From Desulfobulbus oligotrophicus (GTDB lineage: Bacteria > Desulfobacterota > Desulfobulbia > Desulfobulbales > Desulfobulbaceae), in NCBI RefSeq assembly GCF_016446285.1, contig NZ_CP054140.1, positions 1,965,501-2,029,500 on the forward strand: a stretch of 64,000 nucleotides of DNA. Reading direction: 5' to 3'. Below, in pieces: positions 7,753-16,174 of the stretch. The notes below the pieces were generated by a model that had not been told where the DNA came from, made no database searches, and was given only the letters and a program-made list of their open reading frames with translations. Position 1 is the stretch's first letter. Each line of letters begins with the position of its first letter. Made by a program: the position numbers and the translations under genes.

Positions 7753-10188
7753 ATGTCAAAAACGTCTACTGCCAATCCTGCTGTTAAAGCCGCCGGTCCT
7801 GCTGAACCGCGCATCGGAGTTTACGTCTGCCACTGCGGGCTGAATATTGCCCAGACCGTGGATTGTCCCAAGGTCGCTCAAGAGGCAGCCGACTCCAGCG
7901 GTGTCGTGGTGTCAAAGGATATTGTGTATGCCTGTTCAGAACCGGGGCAGCAGGAGATCAAGCAGGACATCATTGACAACGGGCTTGACCGGGTGGTGAT
8001 CGCCTCCTGTTCACCGCGGTTGCATGAGACGACCTTTAAGAAGATGGCCGAGGCCGCTGGCATCAACCCGTACATGGTCGATATGGCGAACCTGCGCGAG
8101 CAGTGCAGCTGGGTGCATATGAAAGACCGGGAAAATGCCACTGTCAAGGCAAAGACCCTGGTTGACATGGCGATCTCACGGGTCCGTCAACTTGAACCGC
8201 TCTATGAGGATACCTTGCCGCTTATTCAGAAAAGTCTGGTGATCGGTGGCGGGATTGCCGGTATTCAGGCGGCACTTGACCTGGCGGACAGCGGCTATGA
8301 TGTTGTTCTGGTGGAGAAGAATCCATCCATCGGCGGCGTGATGGCGCAGATCGATAAAACTTTTCCAACCATGGACTGTTCGATTTGAATCTTAGGTCCT
8401 AAGATGACGGATGTCGGTCGACATCCACGAATACAGCTGTTGACGTTAAGTGAAGTTGTTGATGTGAAGGGATATGTTGGCAACTTCAAAGTGAAAATCC
8501 TTAAGAAAGCCCGTTATGTTGATGAGACAAGCTGCACGGCATGCGGGGACTGTGCCCAGGTGTGTCCGGTGGTGCGTCCTGACGAGTTCAACGTGGGACT
8601 CGGTTCCCGCAAGGCAATTTACAGTCCCTTTCCCCAGGCGGTGCCATCGAGTTATCTGATCAATGCCAAAGAGTGTCTTGGTCCCAATCCGTCGGTTTGC
8701 TCCAAATGTGTGGAGGTCTGCGCTAAAGGGTGCATTAACTTTCACATGTCTGACGAGGAGATTATCGCAGAGGTGGGCACGATCATCGTTGCCACCGGTC
8801 TCCAACCTTATGATCCGGCAGAGATGGACGAGTACGGGTATACCCGTTTTGACAACGTGCTGACCAGTCTTGAGTTTGAACGGTTGGTGAATGCGGGCGG
8901 CCCCACCAAGGGTGAGCTTATCCGCCCTTCAGACCGCAGACTCCCCGGATCCGTAGGCTTTATTCAGTGTGTCGGCTCAAGATCGGCCACCAAAGGCGGC
9001 CACTACTGCTCCAATATCTGCTGTATGAATACCGTCAAGTCGACCCTCATCCTGAAGGAACACTATCCTGACATGGAGGTGAAGGTCTTCTATATCGACA
9101 TCCGTGCTTTTGGTAAAGGCTTTGAAGACCTGTATACCCGGAGTCGGCGGTTGGGCACCCAGTATATTCGAGGTCTGCCCGGCTCAGTTGCAGAGACGGA
9201 TGATGGCAGGTTGCGGGTGGCGGTGGAAAATGGAGCAACCGGCATCCTGGAGTTTCATGAGCTCGATATGCTGGTCCTGGCGCAGGGCATGAAACCGGCG
9301 CCTTCGACTCAACGCCTGCAGGAGATCATGGGGCTGCAGCTGACCTCGGACGGATTTTATCTTGAGGCACACCCCAAGTTGCAACCAGTGGATGCAGCCA
9401 CCCGGGGTATCTTCTATGCGGGCTGTGCCGAAGGCCCTAAAGATATCAAGGAGAGTGTCACTCAGGCATCTGCCGCGGCCATGCGTGCTGTTCGCCTGAT
9501 GCACAGGGGGGAGATCACCACGGAACCGATCACCTCCTTCATCATCACCGAAAAATGTAAGGCCTGTGGCAAGTGTGCCGAGGTTTGCCCGTACAATGCC
9601 ATTACGGTGGATGTCAAGGCCAAGAAGCCGGCCGTGGTCAATGCGGCGGCCTGTGCCGGTTGCGGTACCTGCGCGGCTGAGTGTCGATTTGATGCCATCA
9701 GCATGAATCATTTCACCGATGCGCAGATCTTAGGTCAGGTCAACAGCATGCTTGACACGGCACCGGAGAGCAAGATCCTTGCCTTTGCCTGCAACTGGTG
9801 TTCGTATGCCGGTGCCGACTATGCCGGTGTGTCAAGACTGCAGTATCCTGCCAACGTCCATCTTATCCGGGTGATGTGCTCAGGTCGGGTGGATGAGAAG
9901 TTTATCTGGGAAGGGTTTCGCCGGGGGGCACCGATCGTGCTGGTAAGCGGCTGTCATATCGGGGACTGTCACTATATTGATGCCAATCACTGGACCGCAA
10001 AACGGGTTGAGCGTATCCGTAAGAAGATGGAGAAGATCGGTGTGCGACCGGAACGGCTCCAGCTGGAATGGATCAGCGCTGCAGAAGGGATTCGTTTTGC
10101 AGAAACAATGCGACGGATGGAGGAGCTGCGCCGGAGTGTCACGGCAGAGGAGATTGCCGAGACACAGAATATTCTGAGTAAACTGTAG
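7753..10188 (+). CDS. hdrA: Selenocysteine-containing HdrA-MvhD fusion (TGA read through)
   Basis: One 811-residue protein if the in-frame TGA at 8386-8388 is read as selenocysteine at residue 212. The part before it has the HdrA N-terminal domain (YVCHCGLNIAQTVDC) and the FAD motif near residue 162 (VIGGGIAGIQAALDLADSGY), ending TFPTMDCSI. The part after it resumes ILGPKMTDVGRHP in the same frame, exactly as HdrA continues after the Cys of its D-C-S/A-x-C motif. It follows with 4Fe-4S Cys 261/264/267/271, a two-cluster ferredoxin from Cys 602, and a full MvhD domain from about 675 (FACNWCSYAGAD, GCHIGDCHY). A hairpin with a GGUC loop sits 27 bases after the TGA. Cys and Sec forms of HdrA are known in methanogens. 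Automatic callers would split it at 8388/8404. HdrA is the bifurcating flavin subunit, so this protein probably pairs with the HdrCB fusion upstream. Confidence 0.88.
8386..8426 (+). promoter_or_regulatory. UGA selenocysteine codon plus bacterial SECIS-type hairpin
   Basis: The TGA (8386-8388) is followed by a perfect 7-bp stem 8409-8415 / 8420-8426 closing a GGTC loop at 8416-8419. A GGU-bearing apical loop about 16-37 bases downstream of UGA is the hallmark of bacterial SECIS elements bound by SelB; here the first loop G is 27 bases past the codon. A second perfect 7-bp palindrome with a 3-base loop lies directly after the TGA (8389-8405). Confidence 0.82.
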
Positions 10189-10243
10189 TTCGGATCCGTT
10201 TCCACGCCGACTATTTTACTTCTTTACTGCTGAGCAGGTGTTC

Positions 10244-10285
10244 ACAACCGGGTGCGATACTCATGATGCCCTTGTACCCGGTTGT
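10244..10285. repeat. 10-bp perfect inverted repeat between convergent genes
   Basis: ACAACCGGGT at 10244-10253 is mirrored by ACCCGGTTGT at 10276-10285 with a 22-base loop, just after hdrA and before the convergent DUF2156 gene. It may be a terminator or RNA-stability hairpin, but no T-run follows on either strand. The rest of the 267-base gap shows no gene. Confidence 0.5.
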
Positions 10286-10455
10286 CATGCTGCTGCACCA
10301 GATGTTGGAACCGGACAAAGGCCGCTGTGACCGGAGGACGATAAGGTGGGGTAAAAGGCAGGCTCAGAGAGCTGCTGAAGAAAAATACCCTGTGCACGCC
10401 TGCGTCCAGGATCTTTGATCAGGGCAAGGTGGAAGAACGTTCCGATCCTATCGTT

Positions 10456-11382
10456 TTAGGAGGCAATCGAGGTGACAGCCATATACTTCTCGACAAACCC
10501 GGCGGGCAGATAGCTGAGTTTTGCCTGACGCAGCCCCGGTTCGCCCAGATCCTGTTCCCGGTTGATACAGCTATAGTCTTCAGGAAGGATCGAGGCAAAG
10601 GACTGATTAATGAACTGATACAGTCCCTTATAACCGGGTACCGCCTTTTCAAAGTGGATGGCAAACGTTGTTCCACCGGCCAACTCTTCCCCCAACACAT
10701 AGGCAACCGGCTGCGATTCAACGTAGTAGATACCACCGCACAGCTGGAGTGCTTCCATGGTCATGAGAGCTTCACGGGCGGCCTCGTAGTCGCCTTGATA
10801 GCCGGACCCTTCCCTCCATTGATCCAGGACTGACAGGGCGTCGGCACGATACTCTTCACGCAGGGGGCGGGCGCTGTAGTTGTGCGTGCTGACAAAGGCT
10901 TTGACAAGATTTCGTTTCTTATGATAGTTGCGGCCGGTTAAGGAGGCCAGATCCTGGCGGCGATACAGGTAATCAAAGTTGTCCCGGTCTGCGGTGACCC
11001 GATATCCAAGCTCTGCCAGCGCCGTTGACTGTGCAGTGGTTATACACTTCATCATCCGCTGTTCGGCAAACAACCTAGCCAGATGCTCGTGATCCGGCAG
11101 CCCGAAAGGCAGTATGAAAAACGGACCGCCGCTATCTTTGCCAAGCACAGCGAGACGCCCGTCCTGCAAGGTGGAAAAACGGTAACTGTGGCGGTGGCGA
11201 AAGAGAAAGAGGTTGGCAAAGGTCAACTCTGAAAGCCCATCGGTCAACTCCTGGAAAAGAGGGTGGAGTTGGCTGCGGTGCCCCAGTTCAGGCTCCACGG
11301 AGTGCGGATAAGAGGGGATCGGTGCTGTGGCTGGCGGTAGGTCGGGCTGTTGGAAACTCGGATGGTAGTGTCTGTCAGTCAT
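10456..11382 (-). CDS. DUF2156 (LPG-synthase C-terminal-like) protein
   Basis: A 308-residue soluble protein resembling the DUF2156 family, a double GNAT-like fold related to the catalytic half of phosphatidylglycerol lysyltransferase. Supporting segments are LTGRNYHKKRNLVKAF, the central SVLDQWREGSGYQGDYEAAREAL and the C-terminal GLYQFINQSFASILPEDY followed by NREQDLGEPGLRQAK. No membrane domain is present, so it is probably not a lipid flippase. I chose the ATG at 11382 (MTDRHYHPSF), because the longer frame adds 34 unconserved-looking residues. Substrate unknown. It is convergent with hdrA. Confidence 0.75.
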   Translation of the reverse strand: MTDRHYHPSFQQPDLPPATAPIPSYPHSVEPELGHRSQLHPLFQELTDGLSELTFANLFLFRHRHSYRFSTLQDGRLAVLGKDSGGPFFILPFGLPDHEHLARLFAEQRMMKCITTAQSTALAELGYRVTADRDNFDYLYRRQDLASLTGRNYHKKRNLVKAFVSTHNYSARPLREEYRADALSVLDQWREGSGYQGDYEAAREALMTMEALQLCGGIYYVESQPVAYVLGEELAGGTTFAIHFEKAVPGYKGLYQFINQSFASILPEDYSCINREQDLGEPGLRQAKLSYLPAGFVEKYMAVTSIAS

Positions 11383-11648
11383 GGTTTGGGGATATCGGTT
11401 GCGGGCAGTAAGGACCCTGTGAGAAGCCGGCTGTAGTATCAGGGAAAGGGTAACATACGGCAGACAGCCTTGCAAGGACGCCAATGGCTGGTGATGGCTG
11501 ACAGCAATCTGACAGCGGTCGGGAGGCGGACCTTGGACGGCATACAGTCGAGTCGACCGATTTTCGTGTTGAACGGGTAATCGGTCGTGATGTGGACAGG
11601 TTGCGGTTCTTTGTGAATCCTGGGTTTAAGGGAACGAAACAGACACGG

Positions 11649-11987
11649 TCAGTTTCCAAGTACCTTGGTGATGATCATCTCTTTGGTATAGATATCAGGT
11701 TCCGGGGTTTTCCAGCTGATGAACTGTCTGCTTACCCGCTGAAAGGAGCCGTGATCTTTTTTACAGAGATCACAGATGGATTCGGCATTGTCCCGATACA
11801 TGATGATCTCACTGGCCGGGTCTCCGGACTGATTGACGGCCGCCATTTTTCGACAGCCGCAGTCGAGCCGGATCACAGCCACACCGACAGCATCCGGACT
11901 GCCTTCGAAGATGCCTTCGATCATGGCCTGTTCTCCTTTTTCCGGAGAGGGGGAAGGGGAGCTCTGTTTGTGTTTTTTTTGTGCCAT
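11649..11987 (-). CDS. Small Cys-rich conserved-looking hypothetical protein
   Basis: A 112-residue protein I do not recognise. It starts at the ATG at 11987, preceded by GAGGTG at a suitable distance; the first 30 residues are Lys/Ser/Pro rich and probably disordered. The body has C-G-C (LDCGCRKMAAV) and CDLCKKDHG, a possible metal site, then SWKTPEPDIYTKEMIITKV. Codon use and the ribosome binding site support a real gene. It is divergent from the ferredoxin gene downstream. Confidence 0.6.
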   Translation of the reverse strand: MAQKKHKQSSPSPSPEKGEQAMIEGIFEGSPDAVGVAVIRLDCGCRKMAAVNQSGDPASEIIMYRDNAESICDLCKKDHGSFQRVSRQFISWKTPEPDIYTKEMIITKVLGN

Positions 11988-12125
11988 AGGTACGCACCTC
12001 GGAAGAATAAGTTGCAATGTACGCTCTATGTACTGTTGTTTGCGCGGATAGCAAAGAAAAAAGACGGTCTGATTTTTTCTGGCCGGGAAGAACGGGAAGG
12101 AAGGCCGGCATCACTGTCTTTTCAC

Positions 12126-12208
12126 TTGACAAATTAGGAGTAGTTTTTTAAGAAAAAAAGATTTTGCACTGCAATACTGAGAGTTTTCTTAAGACTGAGA
12201 CAGTATTG
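12126..12208 (+). promoter_or_regulatory. Putative sigma-70 promoter and leader hairpin of the ferredoxin gene
   Basis: TTGACA at 12126-12131 is a perfect -35 box; 17 bases later TAAGAA (12149-12154) is only a weak -10. The leader then holds an 8-bp inverted repeat, CAATACTG at 12172-12179 and CAGTATTG at 12201-12208, ending about 28 bases before the ATG. The promoter is tentative; the repeat is plain in the sequence. Confidence 0.4.
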
Positions 12209-12236
12209 GTTCATTATTTATTGTGGAGGTTTTAGC

Positions 12237-12422
12237 ATGTGGGAAATCATTGTTGATAAAGATAAATGTACCGGTGATGAAGAGTGCGTAAATGCCTGTC
12301 CTGCACAGATTTTTGAAATGCAGGGTGGTAAGGCCGAGCCGGTGGATGCAGAAGAGTGCCTGGGCTGTGAGACCTGTGTTGAAGTCTGCCCGGAAGATGC
12401 CATCACTGTCACTGAAATTTAA
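12237..12422 (+). CDS. Ferredoxin with Asp14 in the first cluster motif
   Basis: A 61-residue two-cluster ferredoxin, a soluble one-electron carrier. The second motif is complete (Cys 41, 44, 47 and 51). The first reads C11-x2-D14-x2-C17-x3-C21-P, with Asp where the second Cys normally sits, as in Pyrococcus furiosus ferredoxin and Desulfovibrio africanus ferredoxin III. In those proteins the cluster is 4Fe-4S with an Asp ligand or converts to 3Fe-4S. A strong GGAGG lies 9-10 bases before the ATG and a terminator follows, so it is a single-gene, probably well-expressed unit. It is a plausible partner of the Kor/Hdr enzymes nearby. Confidence 0.93.
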   Translation: MWEIIVDKDKCTGDEECVNACPAQIFEMQGGKAEPVDAEECLGCETCVEVCPEDAITVTEI

Positions 12423-12446
12423 CTTTGCTGTACTGATGGCTTCACT

Positions 12447-12486
12447 GATAAGCCCATCCCTGCCCAGGGATGGGCTTATCTTGTTT
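12447..12486 (+). terminator. Rho-independent terminator after the ferredoxin gene
   Basis: A perfect 16-bp stem (12447-12462 with 12465-12480) and a 2-base loop are followed by TTGTTTT, 24 bases after the ferredoxin stop. Confidence 0.9.
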
Positions 12487-12523
12487 TGGGGATGCAGGAT
12501 TCTGTGGACACGGGATTGAGTCA

Positions 12524-12940
12524 TTGAATAAACCAGGGGTATCTCGGTCGGTACATCTTTTTGCAGCCCCGTTTCTCTGGACGGTGATCGGGTGCTTTCT
12601 CATGGTACGAGGCTGGGGATGGCTTGCTCCCGGTAAAGGGCGTCTCTTGTTTTTGGTCGCCGGTCTGTTCGGCACTGTGAAGGCTCTGTTCATCCTTGAT
12701 AATGTTGCCAGACGCATTCTGCGGCGGATCATCCTCTTCCGGGATAACACCTGCTTAGGGGCTATTTATTCCTGGCAGACCTGGACTGTGGTGGTCATGA
12801 TGCTGTTGGCCGGTGTCGTTATTCGGACATTTGTGCAGCCAGGGCCGTTTATTGGTACAGTCTATTGTGCTGTTGGCTGGTCGTTGTGTCTGTCCAGCCG
12901 TTTGGGGTGGCAACAGTGGTACAGACAGGTACACACATGA
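12524..12940 (+). CDS. Small multi-pass membrane protein upstream of alr
   Basis: About 138 residues with roughly four hydrophobic spans (LFAAPFLWTVIGCFLMV, LLFLVAGLFGTVKALFI, TVVVMMLLAGVVI, FIGTVYCAVGWSLCL). Family not recognised. The annotated start is the TTG at 12524, chosen because the only earlier start at 12470 lies inside the terminator hairpin; this is uncertain. The stop overlaps the alr ATG as ATGA, so the two genes are translationally coupled. Confidence 0.6.
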   Translation: MNKPGVSRSVHLFAAPFLWTVIGCFLMVRGWGWLAPGKGRLLFLVAGLFGTVKALFILDNVARRILRRIILFRDNTCLGAIYSWQTWTVVVMMLLAGVVIRTFVQPGPFIGTVYCAVGWSLCLSSRLGWQQWYRQVHT

Positions 12941-14064
12941 ATACATTCAATCAGATAAAAATCAGTCGTTCCGCTCTGGTGCATAACTATCACATCTGTC
13001 GGCAGGCCGCCGGTGGAGCAGCCATCATGCCGTTGGTGAAGGCCGATGGGTATGGACACGGCATGATCGATTGTGCCCGGATTTTTGCAGAACAGGGGGC
13101 AGCCGCCTTTGGTGTTGCCGAGGCAAGGGAAGGGGTGCTGTTACGTGCGGCTGGTATCACCCAGCCGATTCTGGTTCTGGTCGGTGTGATTTCAGACACG
13201 CTTCGCACCATTGTTGAAGCAGGATTGACACCTGTGGTGACCGATGCTGCAGTTTTGCCTGAGCTGTCCCGGGTAGCAGGTGCTTGCCGGACTGAAGTCG
13301 GCCTTCACATCAAGCTGGATGCCGGTATGGGCAGGCAGGGTGTCTTACCGGCGGAGTTTATCGACACGGTTCAGGCAATCCGCAGGCTCCCGCATCTTCG
13401 GATTGACGGTATTATGGCCCATTTCCCCATGTCCGATGACCGGCAGTCCGATAACACGGTTCTGGTACTGGACATGTTCCTTAAAACGACTGGATCTTCG
13501 GCCGATTATGGTCTGGACAGGTGCTGCCTCCATCTTGCCAATTCCGGTGGATTGTTTTATGTTGCCGGCGCCCGGCTCGACATGGTTCGTCCCGGTATTG
13601 CCCTGTACGGGTATTACCCGGACGGCGCCGACGGCAGGAAAAACGCTGTCTCTCCTCTGCTTCAACCGGCCATGCGGTTTGTGACCCGCATCATCCAGGT
13701 GCGCACTCTTGAGGCTGGTCGCAGTCTTGGCTACTCGCACCTGTTTACAACAACCAGACCTTCGCGTATTGCTGTTCTGCCTGTGGGATATGAGGATGGC
13801 TATTTACGGGTGCTGAGCAATCGGGCGCAGGTACTGATCCACGGGCAGCGGGTACCGGTGGTCGGTCGGATCTCCATGAACTTAACGCTGGTGGATGTCA
13901 CTGACCTTGGCCGGGAAGTGCACCCCGGCGAGGAAGTCGTGCTGCTGGGCAGTCAGGGAGAGGAAGAGATCACTGCCGATGAAATAGCCGATTGGATGCA
14001 AACCATCAGTTACGAAGTGCTCTGCCTGTTCGGTAACCTCAATGCGCGCACCATGGTTGAGTAA
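12937..14064 (+). CDS. alr: Alanine racemase
   Basis: PLP-dependent racemase making D-alanine for peptidoglycan, 375 residues. The PLP lysine is Lys35 in PLVKADGYGHG. The second catalytic residue, the Tyr of the (S/G)Y-G motif, is in SLGYSHLFTT; VGYEDGYLR and GRISMNLTLVDVTD are the usual C-terminal-domain landmarks. The ATG at 12937 overlaps the preceding membrane-protein stop. It is followed by argS after 66 bases. Confidence 0.96.
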   Translation: MNTFNQIKISRSALVHNYHICRQAAGGAAIMPLVKADGYGHGMIDCARIFAEQGAAAFGVAEAREGVLLRAAGITQPILVLVGVISDTLRTIVEAGLTPVVTDAAVLPELSRVAGACRTEVGLHIKLDAGMGRQGVLPAEFIDTVQAIRRLPHLRIDGIMAHFPMSDDRQSDNTVLVLDMFLKTTGSSADYGLDRCCLHLANSGGLFYVAGARLDMVRPGIALYGYYPDGADGRKNAVSPLLQPAMRFVTRIIQVRTLEAGRSLGYSHLFTTTRPSRIAVLPVGYEDGYLRVLSNRAQVLIHGQRVPVVGRISMNLTLVDVTDLGREVHPGEEVVLLGSQGEEEITADEIADWMQTISYEVLCLFGNLNARTMVE

Positions 14065-14130
14065 AAAAAAATCAGCAGATTCTGCAGCTGCTTGAAACGA
14101 TCGCCACCCACTATATGAGACAAACGACCC

Positions 14131-15780
14131 ATGATAAAGTCACAGATTAAAGAGATTGTCGACCACTGTTTTACTGAGGGAGTGCGGCTTGGTTACTGGA
14201 GCGGGGCAGTGGCCGGCCGATATTCCATTGAGGTACCCAAACGCGAAGGCCAGGGCGATTTTTCCACGAACTTTGCCATGGTTGCAGCCGGCATCGACAA
14301 AGGAAAACCACGGGATCTTGCTGTACCGATGACTGAACTGCTGGCCGGGCAACCGATGGTTGAGCGGGTGGAGATAGCCGGTCCCGGCTTTATCAATCTT
14401 TTTCTAAAAAAGACGATCTGGGCCACCGTGCTGGCACCGATCTTTGCGCAGGGAGAAAACTTCGGCCGATCTGAAGATGGTCAGGGGCGACGGGTGCTGG
14501 TTGAGTTTGTCAGCGCCAATCCTACAGGTCCGCTCAGTGTCGGCCACGGGCGTAATGCCGTGCTGGGTGATACCATTGCCCGTCTCCTCGAAGCCAATGG
14601 CTACCAGGTGCAACGGGAGTATTACTTCAACGATTCCGGCCGGCAGATGCGTGTTCTCGGTGAGTCCACCCGGGCCCGCTACCTGGAGTTGCTGGGAATG
14701 CCTGCTTCTTTTCCGGAGGATGGGTATCAGGGAGACTATATCTACGGGATTGCCCGATCAATGGTTGAGGAAGCCGGTGATTCTTTTCAAGATGCAGCTG
14801 TCGATATTTTTAAAGAACGTGCTCAGCAGGCTATTTTTACTGATATTGATACCACTCTCCGGCGCATTGGAATACATTTTGATACCTACTTTAATGAACA
14901 CAGCCTGTATGAGGATGGTCGACTTAAGGCGGTTGTGGATCAGCTGCGGGGCAAGGGACTGATTTATGAAAAGGAGGGGGCCACCTGGTTTAAGGCCAGT
15001 GAGTTCGGCCAGGAACAGGATCGCGTCATCATCAAGAGCAGTGGTGAGCCCACCTATCGGTTGCCGGATATCGCCTACCACTGCGATAAGTTTGAACGCG
15101 GCTATGACTGGATGATCAATGTGTTCGGATCAGATCACATTGCCACAGTGCCGGACGTGTTGGCCGGGGTCCGCGCTCTTGGTCATGATGACAGCTGTAT
15201 CACGGTGGTGCTGTATCAGTTTGTCACTCTGCTGCGTGATGGCAAACAAGTCAAAATGTCGACTCGCAAGGCCACTTTTGTTACGGTGGATGAGCTGGTT
15301 GATGAGGTTGGAGCCGATGCGTTGCGTTTTTTCTTCCTGATGCGCAAGCCGGATAATGTCATTGAATTTGATCTGGATCTTGCCAAAAAACAGAGTCAGG
15401 AAAATCCGGTTTACTATGTTCAATACGCCCATGCCCGATTGTGCAGTATTGAAAAGATGGCGGCTGAACAGGGAGCTGTCGTTGGTTTGACACAGCAGAT
15501 ATTGCAGAGACTGGTTGAACCGGAAGAGTATGCGCTGCTGAAGATGCTGGCCGATTACCCTCAGTTGGTTGCCGGAGCAGCTGCGGATCTTGCCCCCCAT
15601 CGGATAATTTTTTATCTCATTGAGCTGGCCGGTCAATTTCACGGATTTTATAATAAACATAAGGTGTTGACTGATGACCACGATTTGACCGGTGCGCGAT
15701 TGGCCCTCTGCCAGGGAGTGAAAACCGTGGTATATAACGGTTTACATCTGATCGGCCTGACAGCACCGGTGAGCATGTGA
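14131..15780 (+). CDS. argS: Arginyl-tRNA synthetase
   Basis: Class I aminoacyl-tRNA synthetase that charges tRNA-Arg, 549 residues. The HIGH-type motif is in SANPTGPLSVGHGRN and the KMSK-type loop is KMSTRKATFVT. The N-terminal Arg-S domain and C-terminal DALR anticodon domain (ALRFFFL ... PVYYVQYAHARLCSI) are present. Length is normal. Probably transcribed with alr. Confidence 0.97.
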   Translation: MIKSQIKEIVDHCFTEGVRLGYWSGAVAGRYSIEVPKREGQGDFSTNFAMVAAGIDKGKPRDLAVPMTELLAGQPMVERVEIAGPGFINLFLKKTIWATVLAPIFAQGENFGRSEDGQGRRVLVEFVSANPTGPLSVGHGRNAVLGDTIARLLEANGYQVQREYYFNDSGRQMRVLGESTRARYLELLGMPASFPEDGYQGDYIYGIARSMVEEAGDSFQDAAVDIFKERAQQAIFTDIDTTLRRIGIHFDTYFNEHSLYEDGRLKAVVDQLRGKGLIYEKEGATWFKASEFGQEQDRVIIKSSGEPTYRLPDIAYHCDKFERGYDWMINVFGSDHIATVPDVLAGVRALGHDDSCITVVLYQFVTLLRDGKQVKMSTRKATFVTVDELVDEVGADALRFFFLMRKPDNVIEFDLDLAKKQSQENPVYYVQYAHARLCSIEKMAAEQGAVVGLTQQILQRLVEPEEYALLKMLADYPQLVAGAAADLAPHRIIFYLIELAGQFHGFYNKHKVLTDDHDLTGARLALCQGVKTVVYNGLHLIGLTAPVSM

Positions 15781-15901
15781 TGAACGATGGCCTGTTTATT
15801 GCAATAGTCCTTTTGTATGCCCCTGCATATCGATTTTTTCCAGACTGCACCGAATATGAAAGAACCGTGACTGTCTAAGTACTGAAAAGAGAGGAGTGTC
15901 C

Positions 15902-16144
15902 TTGCAGAAAAGGCCGATGCAGGATGAGTATAAACCAAAACCCTTTCGGATTGAACTCGGCTGGCGGGGAATGTTTGGATTGGTGGTTGTCTGTTTCTTT
16001 TTGTTCCTGTGGCTGTTTTTGTTGGGTATGTGGGCAGGGCAAACTATTGTCTTTCCGTCAAAGCCGAGTCCGGCTGTACAGCGAGAATATCCCTCATCCA
16101 CTGCATCTGAGCTGGACAAAATCAGAAGAGATATCAGACGTTAG
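15902..16144 (+). CDS. Small single-span membrane protein
   Basis: About 80 residues with a basic N-terminus, one strong transmembrane segment (FGLVVVCFFLFLWLFLLGMWAG) and a short polar C-terminal tail. This layout resembles the N-terminal anchor of SPOR-domain proteins, but no SPOR domain is present. I placed the start at TTG 15902, 5 bases after GAGGAG; the ATG at 15917 would lie 20 bases away. It follows argS. Confidence 0.6.
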   Translation: MQKRPMQDEYKPKPFRIELGWRGMFGLVVVCFFLFLWLFLLGMWAGQTIVFPSKPSPAVQREYPSSTASELDKIRRDIRR

Positions 16145-16174
16145 CGAACTATTGAGGGTGCAGGCAACAGCAAT

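Noticed and set aside
7753-8388. hdrA as a pseudogene or two separate genes split at 8388/8404
   Set aside because: The frames are in phase, the TGA sits at a conserved Cys position, residues continue without a gap, and a SECIS-like hairpin follows. Recoding explains it better.
12470-12523. ATG at 12470 as the start of the membrane protein upstream of alr
   Set aside because: It lies inside the ferredoxin terminator stem, so a ribosome binding site there is implausible; a TTG at 12524 is preferred.
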